DNA of 64,000 nt from Alphaproteobacteria bacterium (GTDB lineage: Bacteria > Pseudomonadota > Alphaproteobacteria > UBA6615), in NCBI GenBank assembly GCA_028279245.1, contig JANQOE010000092.1, positions 57,296-121,295 of the forward strand. Direction: 5' to 3'. Of the stretch, positions 18,601-27,537 are shown one piece after another. The notes below the pieces were generated by a model. That model saw only the letters and a program-made list of their open reading frames with translations, did not search any database and was not told the origin of the DNA. Made by a program: the position numbers and the translations under genes. Positions within the stretch are counted from its first letter, which is position 1, and the number at the start of each line of letters is the position of its first letter.

Positions 18601-19162
18601 CCCAGCCGATCCGGCACTGGCGGCGCGCGGACGTTTGATCCACCGCTTGCTGGAGGTGCTGCCGGACGTGCCGGCGGGCGCACCACGCGATGCCACGGCG
18701 CAACGCCTGGTGGCGCGGGAGCGTGCCGCGCTCGACGAGGCGGCGGCGCAAGCGCTAATCGATGAAGTGACGGCGATTCTCGACGCGACGGCGTTCGCAA
18801 CCGTGTTTCAGCCCGGCAGCCTGGCGGAAGTGCCGATCAGCGGCCTGGTGAACGGCCGGGCAGGCGAGCCGATTGTCGTGTCCGGCCAGATCGACCGTCT
18901 CGTCGTCACCGATGACGAGGTCCTCGTGGTCGACTTCAAGTCGCACCGGCAGGCGCCCAAGTCGGTCGAAGCGACGCCGGAAGCCTATCTGCGGCAGATG
19001 GCGGCCTACCGCGCGCTGCTCACCCAGGTCTATCCGGAGCGGCGAATCGTGGCGGCGCTGTTGTGGACCGAAGGACCGGTTCTGGCCCGGCTTCCCGACG
19101 CTTTGTTGGACCCGTTCCAGGATCTATCACGTGGCGGTGAGAGCGGCCCCGGCGCTGCTTGA
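15662..19162 (+). CDS. addA: double-strand break repair helicase AddA
   Basis: An 1166-residue UvrD/RecB-type helicase-nuclease. Walker A is ASAGSGKTKVLTDRV near residue 30, motif II is LLVDEAQDTNPDQW, motif III follows (GDYKQSIFSFQRA), and motif VI appears as RRLLYVAMTRAEDRLYVCG. The C-terminal RecB-like nuclease has VLVVDFKSHRQ followed by YLRQMAAYRALL. The long GC-rich gene casts several large antisense open frames, including one of 702 codons, which I regard as artefacts. It starts within the addB stop and is followed by trxA after 77 bases. Confidence 0.96.
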   Translation: MSAVQELLSFADEKQRSASDPRTSAWVSASAGSGKTKVLTDRVLSLLLQEVPPERILCITFTKAAAAEMQNRLIARLSEWTTAADDELSDTLKRLLGRRPNDDEHVVARRLFARLLEAPGGLRIMTIHAFCQSVLRRFPLEAGVPPHFEVMNERDAATILDNAQNELFAWLHAGATGPLADALRTVVGFIHERNYPQLLAELSRERERVAALIDDAGGVDPLIARVRQTLGVGEDESIEQAVAQACDDMAFDRVGLGRAVQVLATSSKKDDQRLHNALAAWLAGPARRDELLDSYLLAFLTAPPDLSPRKRLATKGVLTEAPWLDDSLRREQQRLAAFVEQRRKLTTAKATAALLHVVAALFERYERHKAARGLLDYDDLIFRAKRLLERRQSAAWVLFKLDGGVDHLLVDEAQDTNPDQWAVIGALAEEFFAGVGAGDEERFRDRTVFAVGDYKQSIFSFQRADPENFRRMQQVLGRRSRSSDRRWRDVELNMSFRSTRPVLEAVDRVFAEPAARRGVADQTELKHLAHRQGAAGLVEVWPPVEAVRLPDLEPWAVPTDRVSAEDARNRLARLIAARIHGWLDTEEPLPDRSRPIRPGDIMILVRRRGAFAEDMVRALKDRGVPVAGIDRMVLAEQLVVMDLITLGEFLLQQRDDLALAGVLKGPFFGFSEEELFDVCHGRGGSVWAALRLRAEADPRCRDACDTLSGLLRRVDYVGPYELFASLLANGGRRKLLDRLGPEAEDPIDEFLSLALAFERTNVVSLQGFLHWLKAGEAEVIRDLEQGFDRVRVLTVHGSKGLQAPVVILPDTMQMPTDGPRLLWPASNDVVLWPPAKQYRDATCTEAYKAARAAQEDEYRRLLYVAMTRAEDRLYVCGWQMRNKAPAGCWYNMVEQALRDVAQEAPEPALRLNASEEVPVVLRLTQEQFDPVQPYEPAREPDSGAIPRWASEPAPPEPVPPRPLAPSHLVRGGPPARSPAGPADPALAARGRLIHRLLEVLPDVPAGAPRDATAQRLVARERAALDEAAAQALIDEVTAILDATAFATVFQPGSLAEVPISGLVNGRAGEPIVVSGQIDRLVVTDDEVLVVDFKSHRQAPKSVEATPEAYLRQMAAYRALLTQVYPERRIVAALLWTEGPVLARLPDALLDPFQDLSRGGESGPGAA

Positions 19163-19239
19163 CCGGCGATCAGGCGGTTCCTACATTCGCACGGTCCGGC
19201 ACCGGCGTTGTGCCGCTAAGTGTTTGTAGGGATAGAAAA

Positions 19240-19560
19240 ATGAGCCCCGTCAAGATCAGTGACGATTCGTTCGAAGCCGATGTCTTGAAGTCCGACAAAC
19301 CGGTGTTGGTGGACTTTTGGGCAGAGTGGTGCGGCCCCTGCAAGCAGATCGGACCGACCCTGGAAGAATTGGCGTCCGACAAGGGCGAGCAGCTCACCGT
19401 TGCCAAGCTGAACATCGACGACAATCCGATGACTCCGTCAAAGTATGGGGTGCGCGGCATTCCGACGTTGATGCTGTTCCGCGACGGGCAAGTCGCCTCG
19501 ATGAAGGTCGGCAGCCTGCCGCGCAGCCAACTCTACGAGTGGGTCGAATCGGTCCTGTAG
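19240..19560 (+). CDS. trxA: thioredoxin
   Basis: A 106-residue thioredoxin with the redox-active WCGPC motif and the cis-Pro segment GIPTLMLF. It reduces disulfides in the cytoplasm. ATG 19240 gives the normal family length, with TAGGGATAG before it; the same frame is open back to 19159 but the extra residues overlap addA and are not conserved. It follows addA as in many alphaproteobacteria. The stop abuts the convergent dioxygenase gene at 19561 with no room for a separate terminator. Confidence 0.96.
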   Translation: MSPVKISDDSFEADVLKSDKPVLVDFWAEWCGPCKQIGPTLEELASDKGEQLTVAKLNIDDNPMTPSKYGVRGIPTLMLFRDGQVASMKVGSLPRSQLYEWVESVL

Positions 19561-20655
19561 TTACAGGCTGACGCGGTTCTGGCCGCGGCGCATCGCTTCT
19601 TCATAGGCTGCCCGCTGTTTCTGCCCGGCTTCGTCGAACAGGAACGACAGCAACACGTAGCGTTTGCCGACGCGCACGTCGGTCGCTTCATGCAGCAGGT
19701 TGCATGAGAAGATAGCGGCTTCGCCGGTTGCCGGCTTATACGTCGCGCCACCATATTCGGGAAACCGCAGTTCGCCGCCCTCATATTCTTCGCTGTTGAG
19801 GTTGAGCGTCATGGCGAAGCGGCGGTGCATCGTTTGCGGTGTCGTGTTGTCGCGGTGCACGCGGAAGTATCCGCCTGGGTCGGGTTCGTAGCAGACGATC
19901 TTAAACTCCTCGACCCGGGTGATCTGCGATTGAAAGGCCCGCCGGATTTCCGGAATCACCCGGCGGCCGATACGTCCGCCGATAAGCTCTAGCAAGTCGC
20001 TGTCGCCGACATGGTGGTCGCGCCGGCGTTTCGCCTGGTGGTTCGGGGCGTGCACCATCACGCCATCCTTGACCCGGTAGGTGCCGCTTTCCTGATTGCC
20101 GCGCAGCCAGAATTGGGAGATCAGGTGCTTGCATTCCTCGGGGCTGAAGACGTGGGGCACCAATAAGATCGGCGCATGGGCGCCCGGCCGGTGCACCGGC
20201 GCACGGGGTTGCTCCGCCACGCAAGCCGCGGCGCGATTGGCCATGGGCTCGCCATCGGCGTCAAAGCGCGCAACCACATGCTGGTTGGCGTCCAACACAA
20301 ACATGATCGGCGCCTCGGCAAAGCCGAACTTGGCGGCGGTCTTGAGTTCCGGATCGGCCACCGTAAAGGCGCCGCCCAAGCCGTTCGCCATGTGCATTTC
20401 GGTCACCGCCGCCACCGGTTCGCAGCCGATGGTGAACACGTGTGCCCCGTGCTCGGTTAGTCCGGGGAGCGCGGCGGCAAGGGCCGTCAGTTCCGGGGCG
20501 ACCGTCGGGTCCGTCGATTGACCATACAACAGCACGACGATCGGGCCGCCTTTGACCTTGTCGTAGAGGCTAATGATGATGTCGCGGTGATCGGCCAGGA
20601 AGAAGTTGGGGGCCCGATCGCCGACGGTGAGGGTATCCGACGCTGATGCCTTCAT
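19561..20655 (-). CDS. thioredoxin-fold / prolyl 4-hydroxylase-type 2OG-Fe(II) oxygenase fusion
   Basis: A 364-residue two-domain protein. Residues 8-150 have a peroxiredoxin (AhpC/TSA)-like thioredoxin fold (GDRAPNFFLADHRD), but the position of the peroxidatic Cys reads GQSTDPTVAPE, with no Cys. Residues 165-345 are a prolyl-4-hydroxylase-type dioxygenase: iron ligands His267 and Asp269 (VHRDN) and His322 (LLHEATDV), and Arg332 for 2-oxoglutarate binding, with GGELRFPEYG between. The oxygenase looks active while the redox domain looks inactive, perhaps a substrate-binding module. ATG 20655 was preferred over a TTG at 20682. Substrate unknown. Confidence 0.85.
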   Translation of the reverse strand: MKASASDTLTVGDRAPNFFLADHRDIIISLYDKVKGGPIVVLLYGQSTDPTVAPELTALAAALPGLTEHGAHVFTIGCEPVAAVTEMHMANGLGGAFTVADPELKTAAKFGFAEAPIMFVLDANQHVVARFDADGEPMANRAAACVAEQPRAPVHRPGAHAPILLVPHVFSPEECKHLISQFWLRGNQESGTYRVKDGVMVHAPNHQAKRRRDHHVGDSDLLELIGGRIGRRVIPEIRRAFQSQITRVEEFKIVCYEPDPGGYFRVHRDNTTPQTMHRRFAMTLNLNSEEYEGGELRFPEYGGATYKPATGEAAIFSCNLLHEATDVRVGKRYVLLSFLFDEAGQKQRAAYEEAMRRGQNRVSL

Positions 20656-20701
20656 GCCCGGGATTATACCGGGCCTGCCCAATTGCCTCTAGCTGGGCCG
20701 G

Positions 20702-22012
20702 TCAGGTGTGACTCCGTAGCACATGCCCGGCCAGGTAGAGGGAGCCGCAGATCAGGATATCCGCCTGCCCTGGCATCACCTTGGCCAGATCGGCCACCGC
20801 CGCCTCGACGCTGGTCGCCGCCGCCACGTCGGCGATGCCGGCCTTGCGGGCTACCACGGCCGCCTCCTCCGCGGTCAGCGACGACGGCTGATTGGGGATC
20901 TCGACAGTGCGGACCACCGGGACATGCCGCGCCAGTGGTCCAAGGAAATCCGCTGCGTGCTTGTGGGCCTGGATGCCGAAGACCAGGACCGGTGAACGGC
21001 CGCCGCGTTGCCATTCGGTGGCAATCCGCGCCAGGGCCTGTCCGGCGGCGGGGTTGTGACCGCCATCGAGCCACACCCGCCAGTCCGCCGGCACGCGATC
21101 GAGGATGGGACCGTTCTGCAGCCGCTGGAGCCGGGCCGGCCAGTCGATGGTCTTCAGCCCGTCGCTGATCGCCCGCATCGAAACATCGAACTCATGCAAC
21201 TGCTCAAGGCAGGCCACGGCCTGCCCGGCATTGTCGATCTGATGCCGCCCTGGCAATGACGGGTGCGGCAGTTCCAGTTCCCAACGGCGTCCCCGGTAGA
21301 GGAACTCGTCCCCCTCAAGGCGCACATTCCAGTCGGCGCCGCGCCGGTAAAGTTTGGCACCGCACTCACCGGCCTTCATCGTCAGCGCATCCGTGGCGGC
21401 TGGCCGTTGCCCGGCAATCACGGCCGTCGTATTTGGCTTAAGAATGCCGGCCTTTTCCTTGGCGATCAGGTAAAGCGTTTCGCCGAGGAAATCCTGATGG
21501 TCGAGGGAGATGGGCGTGATCGCGGTCAAACGCGGGGCGTCGACGACGTTGGTTGCATCGAACCGTCCGCCAAGTCCCGTCTCCAACAACAATATGTCGG
21601 CATGTTCGCGGGCGAAATACAGGAACGCCGCGCAGGTGGTTATTTCGAAGAAGGTGATCGGGTCGTCGCCGTTGGCGGCCTCGACTTCCTCCAGCAACGC
21701 AATGAGTTCGGCATCACTGATGGGGACTCCGTTGCGGCTGATGCGTTCGTTGTAGCGCACCAGATGCGGCGAGGTGTAGCGGGTGACGGTGTAGCCGGCG
21801 GCGGATAGCGCCGCGTGCAACATGGCAATGACCGAGCCCTTGCCATTGGTGCCGGCGACATGCACGACCGGCGGCAATTGCCGTTCGGGGTGGCCGAGTT
21901 TCGACAGCAGGTGCCGGACGCGGTCGAGGTCGAGATCGATGAGCTTCGGGTGAAGGGCGGTTAGCCGTTCAAGGATTTCGTCGGAGCCGGAGCCGTCAAC
22001 CGTCGGGGTCAT
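20702..22012 (-). CDS. folC: folylpolyglutamate synthase / dihydrofolate synthase
   Basis: A 436-residue Mur-ligase-family enzyme that joins glutamate to dihydropteroate and then extends the glutamate tail of folates. The P-loop HVAGTNGKGS lies at residues 51-60; RYTSPHLVRYNERI, the LLLETGLGGRFDATNV stretch and the C-terminal DGGHNPAAG motif are all present. The start lies inside the end of accD, in another frame (17-base overlap), so accD and folC are coupled. This adjacency is common in proteobacteria. Confidence 0.96.
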   Translation of the reverse strand: MTPTVDGSGSDEILERLTALHPKLIDLDLDRVRHLLSKLGHPERQLPPVVHVAGTNGKGSVIAMLHAALSAAGYTVTRYTSPHLVRYNERISRNGVPISDAELIALLEEVEAANGDDPITFFEITTCAAFLYFAREHADILLLETGLGGRFDATNVVDAPRLTAITPISLDHQDFLGETLYLIAKEKAGILKPNTTAVIAGQRPAATDALTMKAGECGAKLYRRGADWNVRLEGDEFLYRGRRWELELPHPSLPGRHQIDNAGQAVACLEQLHEFDVSMRAISDGLKTIDWPARLQRLQNGPILDRVPADWRVWLDGGHNPAAGQALARIATEWQRGGRSPVLVFGIQAHKHAADFLGPLARHVPVVRTVEIPNQPSSLTAEEAAVVARKAGIADVAAATSVEAAVADLAKVMPGQADILICGSLYLAGHVLRSHT

Positions 22013-22946
22013 GGCCGTTCCCCTTGACCGCCGGTTTGTCCTCGCCGTTCGGTTTCGGCCGATCCGCGGTTGGCAGTTGCAGGATCTCCGCCGAAGGGGT
22101 GGGGCGTTGCAACAGGTTGATCAGCCGGATCAACGTCGCCCGCAGGTCTTTGCGATGGACGACCATGTCGATCAGGCCATGCTCCATCATGTATTCGGAG
22201 CTTTGGAAACGCTCCGGCAGCGCTTCGCGGATGGTGTTTTCGATGACGCGGGTGCCGGCAAACCCGATGGTTGCACCGGGCTCGGCGATGTGGATGTCGC
22301 CCAGCATCGCGAATGACGCAGAGACGCCGCCGGTGGTCGGATCGCTGAAGACGACGAAGTAAGGCAGCCCCGCCTCCCGCACTTCTTCGATGGCGATGAT
22401 GGTACGCGGCATCTGCACGAGGCTGAGGATGCCTTCCTGCATGCGTGCGCCGCCCGATGCCGGCACAACGATCAACGCCGCTTCCTGCAGTTTGGCGAGA
22501 CGGGCCGCGGCGATGAGTGCTTCGCCGACGGCGATACCCATGGAACCGCCCATGAAACTGAAATCGAACGCCGCCACCACCGCCGGGAAACCGCCCATGG
22601 TGCCGTGCGCAGCAACCACGGCCTCTTTCTCCTGGCTCTTCAGATGCGCTTCCTTGAGGCGGTCGACGTAACGTTTGCTGTCGCGGAAACGCAGTGGATC
22701 GGCCACCACCTCCGGCAACTCGATGCGGGTGTATTCACCGTCGTCGAACAGACCGGCCAAACGCTTGGCCGCCGAGATGCGCATGTGGTGCCCGCAGTGC
22801 TGGCACACATGCAGGTTCTGCTCCAAGTCGCGATGGAACAGCATCTGTTCGCAGTTCGGGCATTTGTGCCACAGATTGTCGGGTACATCGGTTTTGCCGA
22901 CGAGCGCCCGGATCTTCGGCCGCACAAAGTTGGTGAGCCAACTCAT
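21996..22946 (-). CDS. accD: acetyl-CoA carboxylase carboxyltransferase subunit beta
   Basis: A 316-residue beta subunit of the carboxyltransferase that makes malonyl-CoA for fatty-acid synthesis, together with AccA (not in the window). The N-terminal zinc ribbon uses Cys29, Cys32, Cys48 and Cys51 (HKCPNCEQ and HVCQHCGHH). The crotonase-like core includes GGARMQEGILSLVQM and SDPTTGGVSASFAMLGD. The C-terminal 30 residues are polar and variable. The start overlaps the trpA stop by four bases, placing accD in the pyrF-trp operon. Confidence 0.96.
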   Translation of the reverse strand: MSWLTNFVRPKIRALVGKTDVPDNLWHKCPNCEQMLFHRDLEQNLHVCQHCGHHMRISAAKRLAGLFDDGEYTRIELPEVVADPLRFRDSKRYVDRLKEAHLKSQEKEAVVAAHGTMGGFPAVVAAFDFSFMGGSMGIAVGEALIAAARLAKLQEAALIVVPASGGARMQEGILSLVQMPRTIIAIEEVREAGLPYFVVFSDPTTGGVSASFAMLGDIHIAEPGATIGFAGTRVIENTIREALPERFQSSEYMMEHGLIDMVVHRKDLRATLIRLINLLQRPTPSAEILQLPTADRPKPNGEDKPAVKGNGHDPDG

Positions 22947-23764
22947 CCGCCTTGCCTCGCGTTGCGGACGCCGGCGGCCAGTGCGGCGATATCGGCATGT
23001 AGCGCTTCAACCATTCGATCCGGCGTGTCGCGATGTCGTGCGACGGTTTCGACCAGGGCCGTTCCCACCACCGCCGCGTCAGCGAACTTGGCCACCGCCG
23101 CCGCCTGCTGCGGCGTGCGAATGCCGAAACCGACGGCGATCGGTAAATCCGTTGCTTGTCTCAGTCGTTCCACCGCGTTCTGCACGACCCCCGCTTCGCC
23201 CGATTTGGTCCCCGTCGTCCCGGTTACCGCGACGTAGTAAACGAAACCGGAGGCGCCATCCAAGACCGTGGTCAGCCGCTCCCCGATCGTCGTCGGCGTG
23301 ACCAATCGAATGAGATGCAGGCCAGCCTGTTGGGCGGGCCGCCGGAACTCCTCGTCTTCCTCGGGCGGCAGGTCGACGATGATCGCTCCGTCCACGCCGA
23401 CGGCAGCGGCACGCTCGATGAATGACTGCGTGCCATAGCTGTATATAGGGTTAAAATATCCCATCAAAACCACCGGCGTCTCATTATCGTGCCGGCGGAA
23501 TGCGGCGACCTGATCCAGGGTTTTGGCAAGGGTGGCGCCAGCGCCCAAAGCGTACTGCGCAGACGCCTCGATGGCGGGGCCGTCGGCCATCGGATCGGAA
23601 AAGGGCATGCCGAGTTCGATCAAGTCGACGCCGGCAGCCGGCTTTCCATCTAGCAGGCGTTGGCTGCCGGCCTGATCCGGATCACCGGCCACTAGGTAGG
23701 AGACCAGTCCGGCGCGGTCTTCGGCGCGCAGGGCGGCGAAGCGGGCGGCGATGCGGTCGGTCAA
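22943..23764 (-). CDS. trpA: tryptophan synthase alpha chain
   Basis: A 273-residue TIM-barrel subunit that cleaves indole-3-glycerol phosphate to indole and glyceraldehyde 3-phosphate. The catalytic Glu lies in [17 protein letters not shown], and the [10 protein letters not shown] loop and the phosphate-binding GFGIRTPQQ follow. I chose TTG 23764: it overlaps the trpB stop as TTGA and gives the family N-terminus ([11 protein letters not shown]). The frame stays open to 23821 inside trpB, but those residues are the trpB sequence read in another frame. Coupled to both trpB and accD. Confidence 0.93.
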   Translation of the reverse strand: MTDRIAARFAALRAEDRAGLVSYLVAGDPDQAGSQRLLDGKPAAGVDLIELGMPFSDPMADGPAIEASAQYALGAGATLAKTLDQVAAFRRHDNETPVVLMGYFNPIYSYGTQSFIERAAAVGVDGAIIVDLPPEEDEEFRRPAQQAGLHLIRLVTPTTIGERLTTVLDGASGFVYYVAVTGTTGTKSGEAGVVQNAVERLRQATDLPIAVGFGIRTPQQAAAVAKFADAAVVGTALVETVARHRDTPDRMVEALHADIAALAAGVRNARQGG

Positions 23765-24981
23765 ATCTCGACCCCCAGCGCCTTCGCGACCGTGAAGATG
23801 TCTTTGTCGCCACGGCCGCACATGTTCATCACCAGCAAATGGTCGGCCGGCAGGTCACCGGCGATTTTGCTGACATGGGCCAGGGCATGGCTGGGTTCGA
23901 GGGCCGGGATGATCCCTTCGAGCTGCGCGGAGAGCTGAAAGGCATCAAGGGCTTCGCGATCGGTCGCCGAGACATACTCGACGCGGCCTGAATCCTTCAG
24001 CCACGCATGTTCCGGGCCGATCCCGGGGTAGTCCAATCCGGCGGAGATCGAATGGGCGTCGATGATCTGCCCGTCGTCGGTCTGCAACAGGTAGGTGCGG
24101 TTGCCATGCAGTACACCGGGGCGGCCGCCGGTCAGCGAGGCCGCATGTTTTCCCGTCTCGACACCCTCCCCCGCCGCTTCGACGCCGATGATGCTGATGT
24201 CCCGGTCATCCAGGAAGGGATAAAACAGGCCCATCGCGTTGGAACCGCCGCCGATGCAGGCCACCAGACTGTCGGGCAACCGACCTTCGGCGGCCTGCAT
24301 CTGTTCGCGCACTTCGTTGCCGATGACGGACTGGAAGTCGCGGACCATGGCCGGATAGGGATGGGGCCCGGCCACCGTGCCGATGATGTAAAAAGTGTCG
24401 TCGACATTGGCGACCCAGTCGCGCAGCGCCGCGTTCATGGCGTCCTTCAGGGTCGCGGTGCCGGTGCGGACGGCGCGAACCTCGGCCCCCAGCAGCCGCA
24501 TGCGGAATACATTCGGCTGCTGCCGTTCGATATCGGTTTGCCCCATGTAGACGACGCAGGGCAGACCGAAACGCGCGCAGACCGTGGCGGTGGCGACGCC
24601 ATGCTGGCCGGCGCCGGTTTCGGCGATGATGCGGGTCTTGCCCATGCGGCGCGCCAGCAGGATCTGACCCAGGCAATTGTTGATCTTGTGGGCGCCGGTG
24701 TGATTCAGCTCGTCGCGCTTCAGATAGATGCGGGCCCCACCAAAATGCTCGGTCAGCCGCTCGGCGAAGTAGAGGGGAGACGGGCGGCCGACATAGTGGC
24801 GCAGCATGTCGTCGAATTCGGCCTCGAACGCCGGGTCCGCCTGGGCGGCGTTGTAGGCCTGCTCGACCTCCAGGATCAGCGGCATCAGGGTCTCGGCGAC
24901 GTAGCGGCCGCCATAGATCCCGAAATGGCCGCGTTCGTCGGGCCCGGACCGATAGGTGTTTGGTTGCGCCATTGTCCCCAT
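23761..24981 (-). CDS. trpB: tryptophan synthase beta chain
   Basis: A 406-residue pyridoxal-phosphate enzyme that condenses indole with serine. The cofactor-binding Lys99 is in HTGAHKINN, the catalytic Glu is in [20 protein letters not shown], and the phosphate-binding loop is [10 protein letters not shown]. An ATG three codons in (24972) is an equally good start. The product forms the alpha2-beta2 complex with TrpA, whose gene overlaps by four bases. The upstream neighbour is trpF, 26 bases away. Confidence 0.97.
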   Translation of the reverse strand: MGTMAQPNTYRSGPDERGHFGIYGGRYVAETLMPLILEVEQAYNAAQADPAFEAEFDDMLRHYVGRPSPLYFAERLTEHFGGARIYLKRDELNHTGAHKINNCLGQILLARRMGKTRIIAETGAGQHGVATATVCARFGLPCVVYMGQTDIERQQPNVFRMRLLGAEVRAVRTGTATLKDAMNAALRDWVANVDDTFYIIGTVAGPHPYPAMVRDFQSVIGNEVREQMQAAEGRLPDSLVACIGGGSNAMGLFYPFLDDRDISIIGVEAAGEGVETGKHAASLTGGRPGVLHGNRTYLLQTDDGQIIDAHSISAGLDYPGIGPEHAWLKDSGRVEYVSATDREALDAFQLSAQLEGIIPALEPSHALAHVSKIAGDLPADHLLVMNMCGRGDKDIFTVAKALGVEI

Positions 24982-25007
24982 ATCCAGTCGCCGGCCGCGT
25001 ATAACTG

Positions 25008-25649
25008 CTACAGGCGCCCGGTGATGTCGAGGAAAGCCTTGATCTTCGCCGGGTCCTTGCGGCCCGGGCTGTGCTCGACGCCGGAACTGATATCAACCAG
25101 CTGGGCCCCCGTCGTGGCCACCGCCGTGGCCACGTTATCGGCTGTGATGCCGCCCGCCAAAAACCAGGGTTTCGGCCAGCTTTGGCCACTGAGGATCGAC
25201 CAATCGAAGCTCTCGGCATTGCCGCCGGGCCGGTCGGCGTCCGGCGGGGGGCGGGTGTCGAACATGAGCCGATCCGCCACCTCCATATAGCCGGCAGCCG
25301 GGGCCAAGTCGTCCGCTGTGCCGACCTTGATCACCTTCATGACCGGCAGGCCGAATCGAGCCTTGATCGCCTGCAGCCGGGCCGGGGTTTCGTCGCCGTG
25401 CAGCTGCAACAGATCGAGGGGCACGGCCGCCAGGGTGTCGGCCAGCCTGGCGTCGTCCGGGTCGACGAAAACGCCGACCTTAGTCACATCTGCGGGTATC
25501 GGTTGGGCTAACTCAGCGGCTGTCGACGGGGTCACGTTGCGCGGGCTGGGCGGGAAGAAGATGAATCCGGTGAAGCGGGCGCCATGTTCCACCGCCGTGG
25601 CGACCGCAGAGGCGTCGGTCAGACCGCAGATCTTCGCCGCGACGGGCAT
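25008..25649 (-). CDS. trpF: phosphoribosylanthranilate isomerase
   Basis: A 213-residue TIM barrel catalysing the Amadori rearrangement of phosphoribosylanthranilate in tryptophan synthesis. The N-terminus [13 protein letters not shown] carries the catalytic Cys, the opposite Asp is in [10 protein letters not shown], and LQLHGDE and [11 protein letters not shown] follow in family order; the C-terminus has [15 protein letters not shown]. The frame is open upstream into pyrF, but ATG 25649, one base from the pyrF stop, gives the correct family start. It is co-transcribed between pyrF and trpB. Confidence 0.95.
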   Translation of the reverse strand: MPVAAKICGLTDASAVATAVEHGARFTGFIFFPPSPRNVTPSTAAELAQPIPADVTKVGVFVDPDDARLADTLAAVPLDLLQLHGDETPARLQAIKARFGLPVMKVIKVGTADDLAPAAGYMEVADRLMFDTRPPPDADRPGGNAESFDWSILSGQSWPKPWFLAGGITADNVATAVATTGAQLVDISSGVEHSPGRKDPAKIKAFLDITGRL

Positions 25650-25650
25650 G

Positions 25651-26367
25651 TCAGCCCGTGAAGCCGAGTTCAGCCGCAATCGCAGCCGCCGCTTCCTTTG
25701 GATTGCTCGCCTGGGTGATCGGGCGGCCGATGACAATCGCGTCGGCGCCGGCGGCCAGCGCCGCGGCTGGTGTGGTGACTCGTTTCTGGTCGTCGGTGGC
25801 GCTCCCGGCCGGCCGAACGCCCGGAACCACCAGCGTGAAGCCCTTACCGCACCGGTCACGCAGGGCCGTCACCTCCGACGGGGAGCAGACGACACCGTCC
25901 AGCCCGCAGTCGAGCGCCAGACCGCCCAGCCGCTCGGCCAACGCCAAGGTAGGGCCATAGTGGCCGACGCTCGGCAGGTCATGGTCGTCGAGGCTGGTCA
26001 GCACGGTCACGCCAACCAGTCTCGGCCTGGGTTCGACCTCGGCCAAGGCTTCGCGGGCGGCGCGCAACATCGCCGGCCCGCCGGATGCGTGGATGGTGAT
26101 GAGGGTCGGCTTGAGCGTGGCGACGGCACGCAGGGCGCGGCTGACGGTGTTGGGGATGTCGTGGAACTTGACGTCGAGGAAGATCGGCAAGCCGAGTTCT
26201 GCCACCGCAGCGATGCCGGCCGGACCGTTGGCAGAGTAGAACTCCAGGCCAAGTTTCAAGCCGCCGACATGGGGCTGCACGCTCGTCGCCAAGGCGAGCG
26301 CGCGATCCAGACTCGGCGTATCGAGGGCGACGAACACCGGATTCTCCGGCAAGGGCGCAATGGTCAT
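25651..26367 (-). CDS. pyrF: orotidine 5'-phosphate decarboxylase
   Basis: A 238-residue enzyme making UMP from OMP, the last step of pyrimidine synthesis. The catalytic array is in FLDVKFHDIPNTV, and the substrate-closing regions VTVLTSLDD and VVPGVRPAGS are present, ending with GRPITQASNPKEAAAAI. The neighbours are trpF, one base downstream, and the epimerase-family gene, three bases upstream, so it lies within the long minus-strand operon. Confidence 0.96.
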   Translation of the reverse strand: MTIAPLPENPVFVALDTPSLDRALALATSVQPHVGGLKLGLEFYSANGPAGIAAVAELGLPIFLDVKFHDIPNTVSRALRAVATLKPTLITIHASGGPAMLRAAREALAEVEPRPRLVGVTVLTSLDDHDLPSVGHYGPTLALAERLGGLALDCGLDGVVCSPSEVTALRDRCGKGFTLVVPGVRPAGSATDDQKRVTTPAAALAAGADAIVIGRPITQASNPKEAAAAIAAELGFTG

Positions 26368-26370
26368 GGC

Positions 26371-27522
26371 CTACCCTGCCTGATCCGGATAGGGCGACCC
26401 GCCGCGCCCGGCGCGCAAACGCAGCACTTCGGCGAGCGCCAAGAAGACGTGATAGAGGCTGCTGGCCGGCGCATTCCGCGCGAACCCGGTCCGATCGCGC
26501 CGCAGATGGTCCTGCCACGCGCCGTTCTCCAGCAGGTAGTGGCCGAACATGCCCACCAGCAGGCGGTCCAGGCGGCCGGATGCGGCGTCATGGCCTTGCT
26601 CGATCCGTACGACCTGGGCCTTGATTGCTTCCGTCTGCACCCACAGCCGCTTGTTGTCGTCGTGGGTCGACCCGTCGCGGAGTACCCCGTCCAACGCCAA
26701 GTCATCCGTGCGGTCGACGCCGTGGGTTTCGGCGAAATCGTATAGCGCCGTCTGTTGCGCGGAGACGTCGTCGCCCGAGGCTCGGCTATACTGTTGCAGC
26801 AGCCAGACCCACTCGAAGTGGTGACCGGGCTCGACTAGCTGGCCCGCTTCGCCGGTGGCGGGTTCCCAATCCGGGGCGAAGAACTCGCCCAGCGCACCGG
26901 TCGCTTGGTCCTGGAACCGAGTCTTGAACAGTTCGAACAGCTTCCCGGCACGTTCGACATAGGTTTCGTTGCCGGTCGCCCAATGCAGGGCCAGCAACGC
27001 CTCCAACAGGTGCATGTGCGGGTTTTGCCGCCGGGGCAGGTTGTCCGGCACCGACTCGCGCAGGCCACCGTTGGTTTCGTCGGCGAGTTGCTCGTCAATG
27101 AACCTGAGGGTCCGTCCCACCCAGTCGAGGGCCACGGACTCGCCGGAGGCCCTGTAGTACCAGGCCAGTGCGTTCAGGGCGAAGGCTTGCTCGTAGGCTT
27201 CGCGCACGCTGTCGGATGGCTGGCCGTCGCGATCTGCCGAGAAGATCCAGCCGCCGTCCGGATGCCAATAGTGGGTGCACATGAAGTCGAAGCCACGCTT
27301 GGCAGTCGCCAGCCAGGGGCCGTCCCAGCCGAGCAGATGAGCATGGGCGTAGACATAAGTCTGGCGGGCCTGCACGCGGAACCGTTTCGGTACATCGAGA
27401 ACCGGCGCGCCGTCGAGAGTCAGGCATTCGACGAACCCGCCGCTCTCGTGATCGACACCGGCCTCGGACCATAGAGGCAGCGCGCGTTGTTGCAGCCACG
27501 CCTCGATTTTCGATGCTTCCAT
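26371..27522 (-). CDS. AGE family epimerase/isomerase
   Basis: A 383-residue alpha/alpha-barrel protein of the N-acylglucosamine 2-epimerase family, which also includes mannose isomerase and cellobiose epimerase. Supporting stretches are RVQARQTYVYAHAHLLGW near residue 50, NPHMHLLEALLALHWATG near 170 and EPGHHFEWVWLL near 225, which provide the His residues of the active-site cavity. The specific sugar cannot be decided from sequence; similar genes are often called mannose-6-phosphate isomerase-like. It lies three bases before pyrF and is likely co-transcribed. Confidence 0.85.
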   Translation of the reverse strand: MEASKIEAWLQQRALPLWSEAGVDHESGGFVECLTLDGAPVLDVPKRFRVQARQTYVYAHAHLLGWDGPWLATAKRGFDFMCTHYWHPDGGWIFSADRDGQPSDSVREAYEQAFALNALAWYYRASGESVALDWVGRTLRFIDEQLADETNGGLRESVPDNLPRRQNPHMHLLEALLALHWATGNETYVERAGKLFELFKTRFQDQATGALGEFFAPDWEPATGEAGQLVEPGHHFEWVWLLQQYSRASGDDVSAQQTALYDFAETHGVDRTDDLALDGVLRDGSTHDDNKRLWVQTEAIKAQVVRIEQGHDAASGRLDRLLVGMFGHYLLENGAWQDHLRRDRTGFARNAPASSLYHVFLALAEVLRLRAGRGGSPYPDQAG

Positions 27523-27537
27523 GGGAACAGGCCCGGG

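Noticed and set aside
16643..18751. 702-codon minus-strand open frame
   Set aside because: It is antisense to addA, is rich in Arg, Gln and His with no motif, and arises from high-GC codon bias of the real gene.
24007..26745. Long plus-strand open frames opposite trpB, trpF and pyrF
   Set aside because: They are mirror images of conserved minus-strand enzymes and have no recognisable domains.
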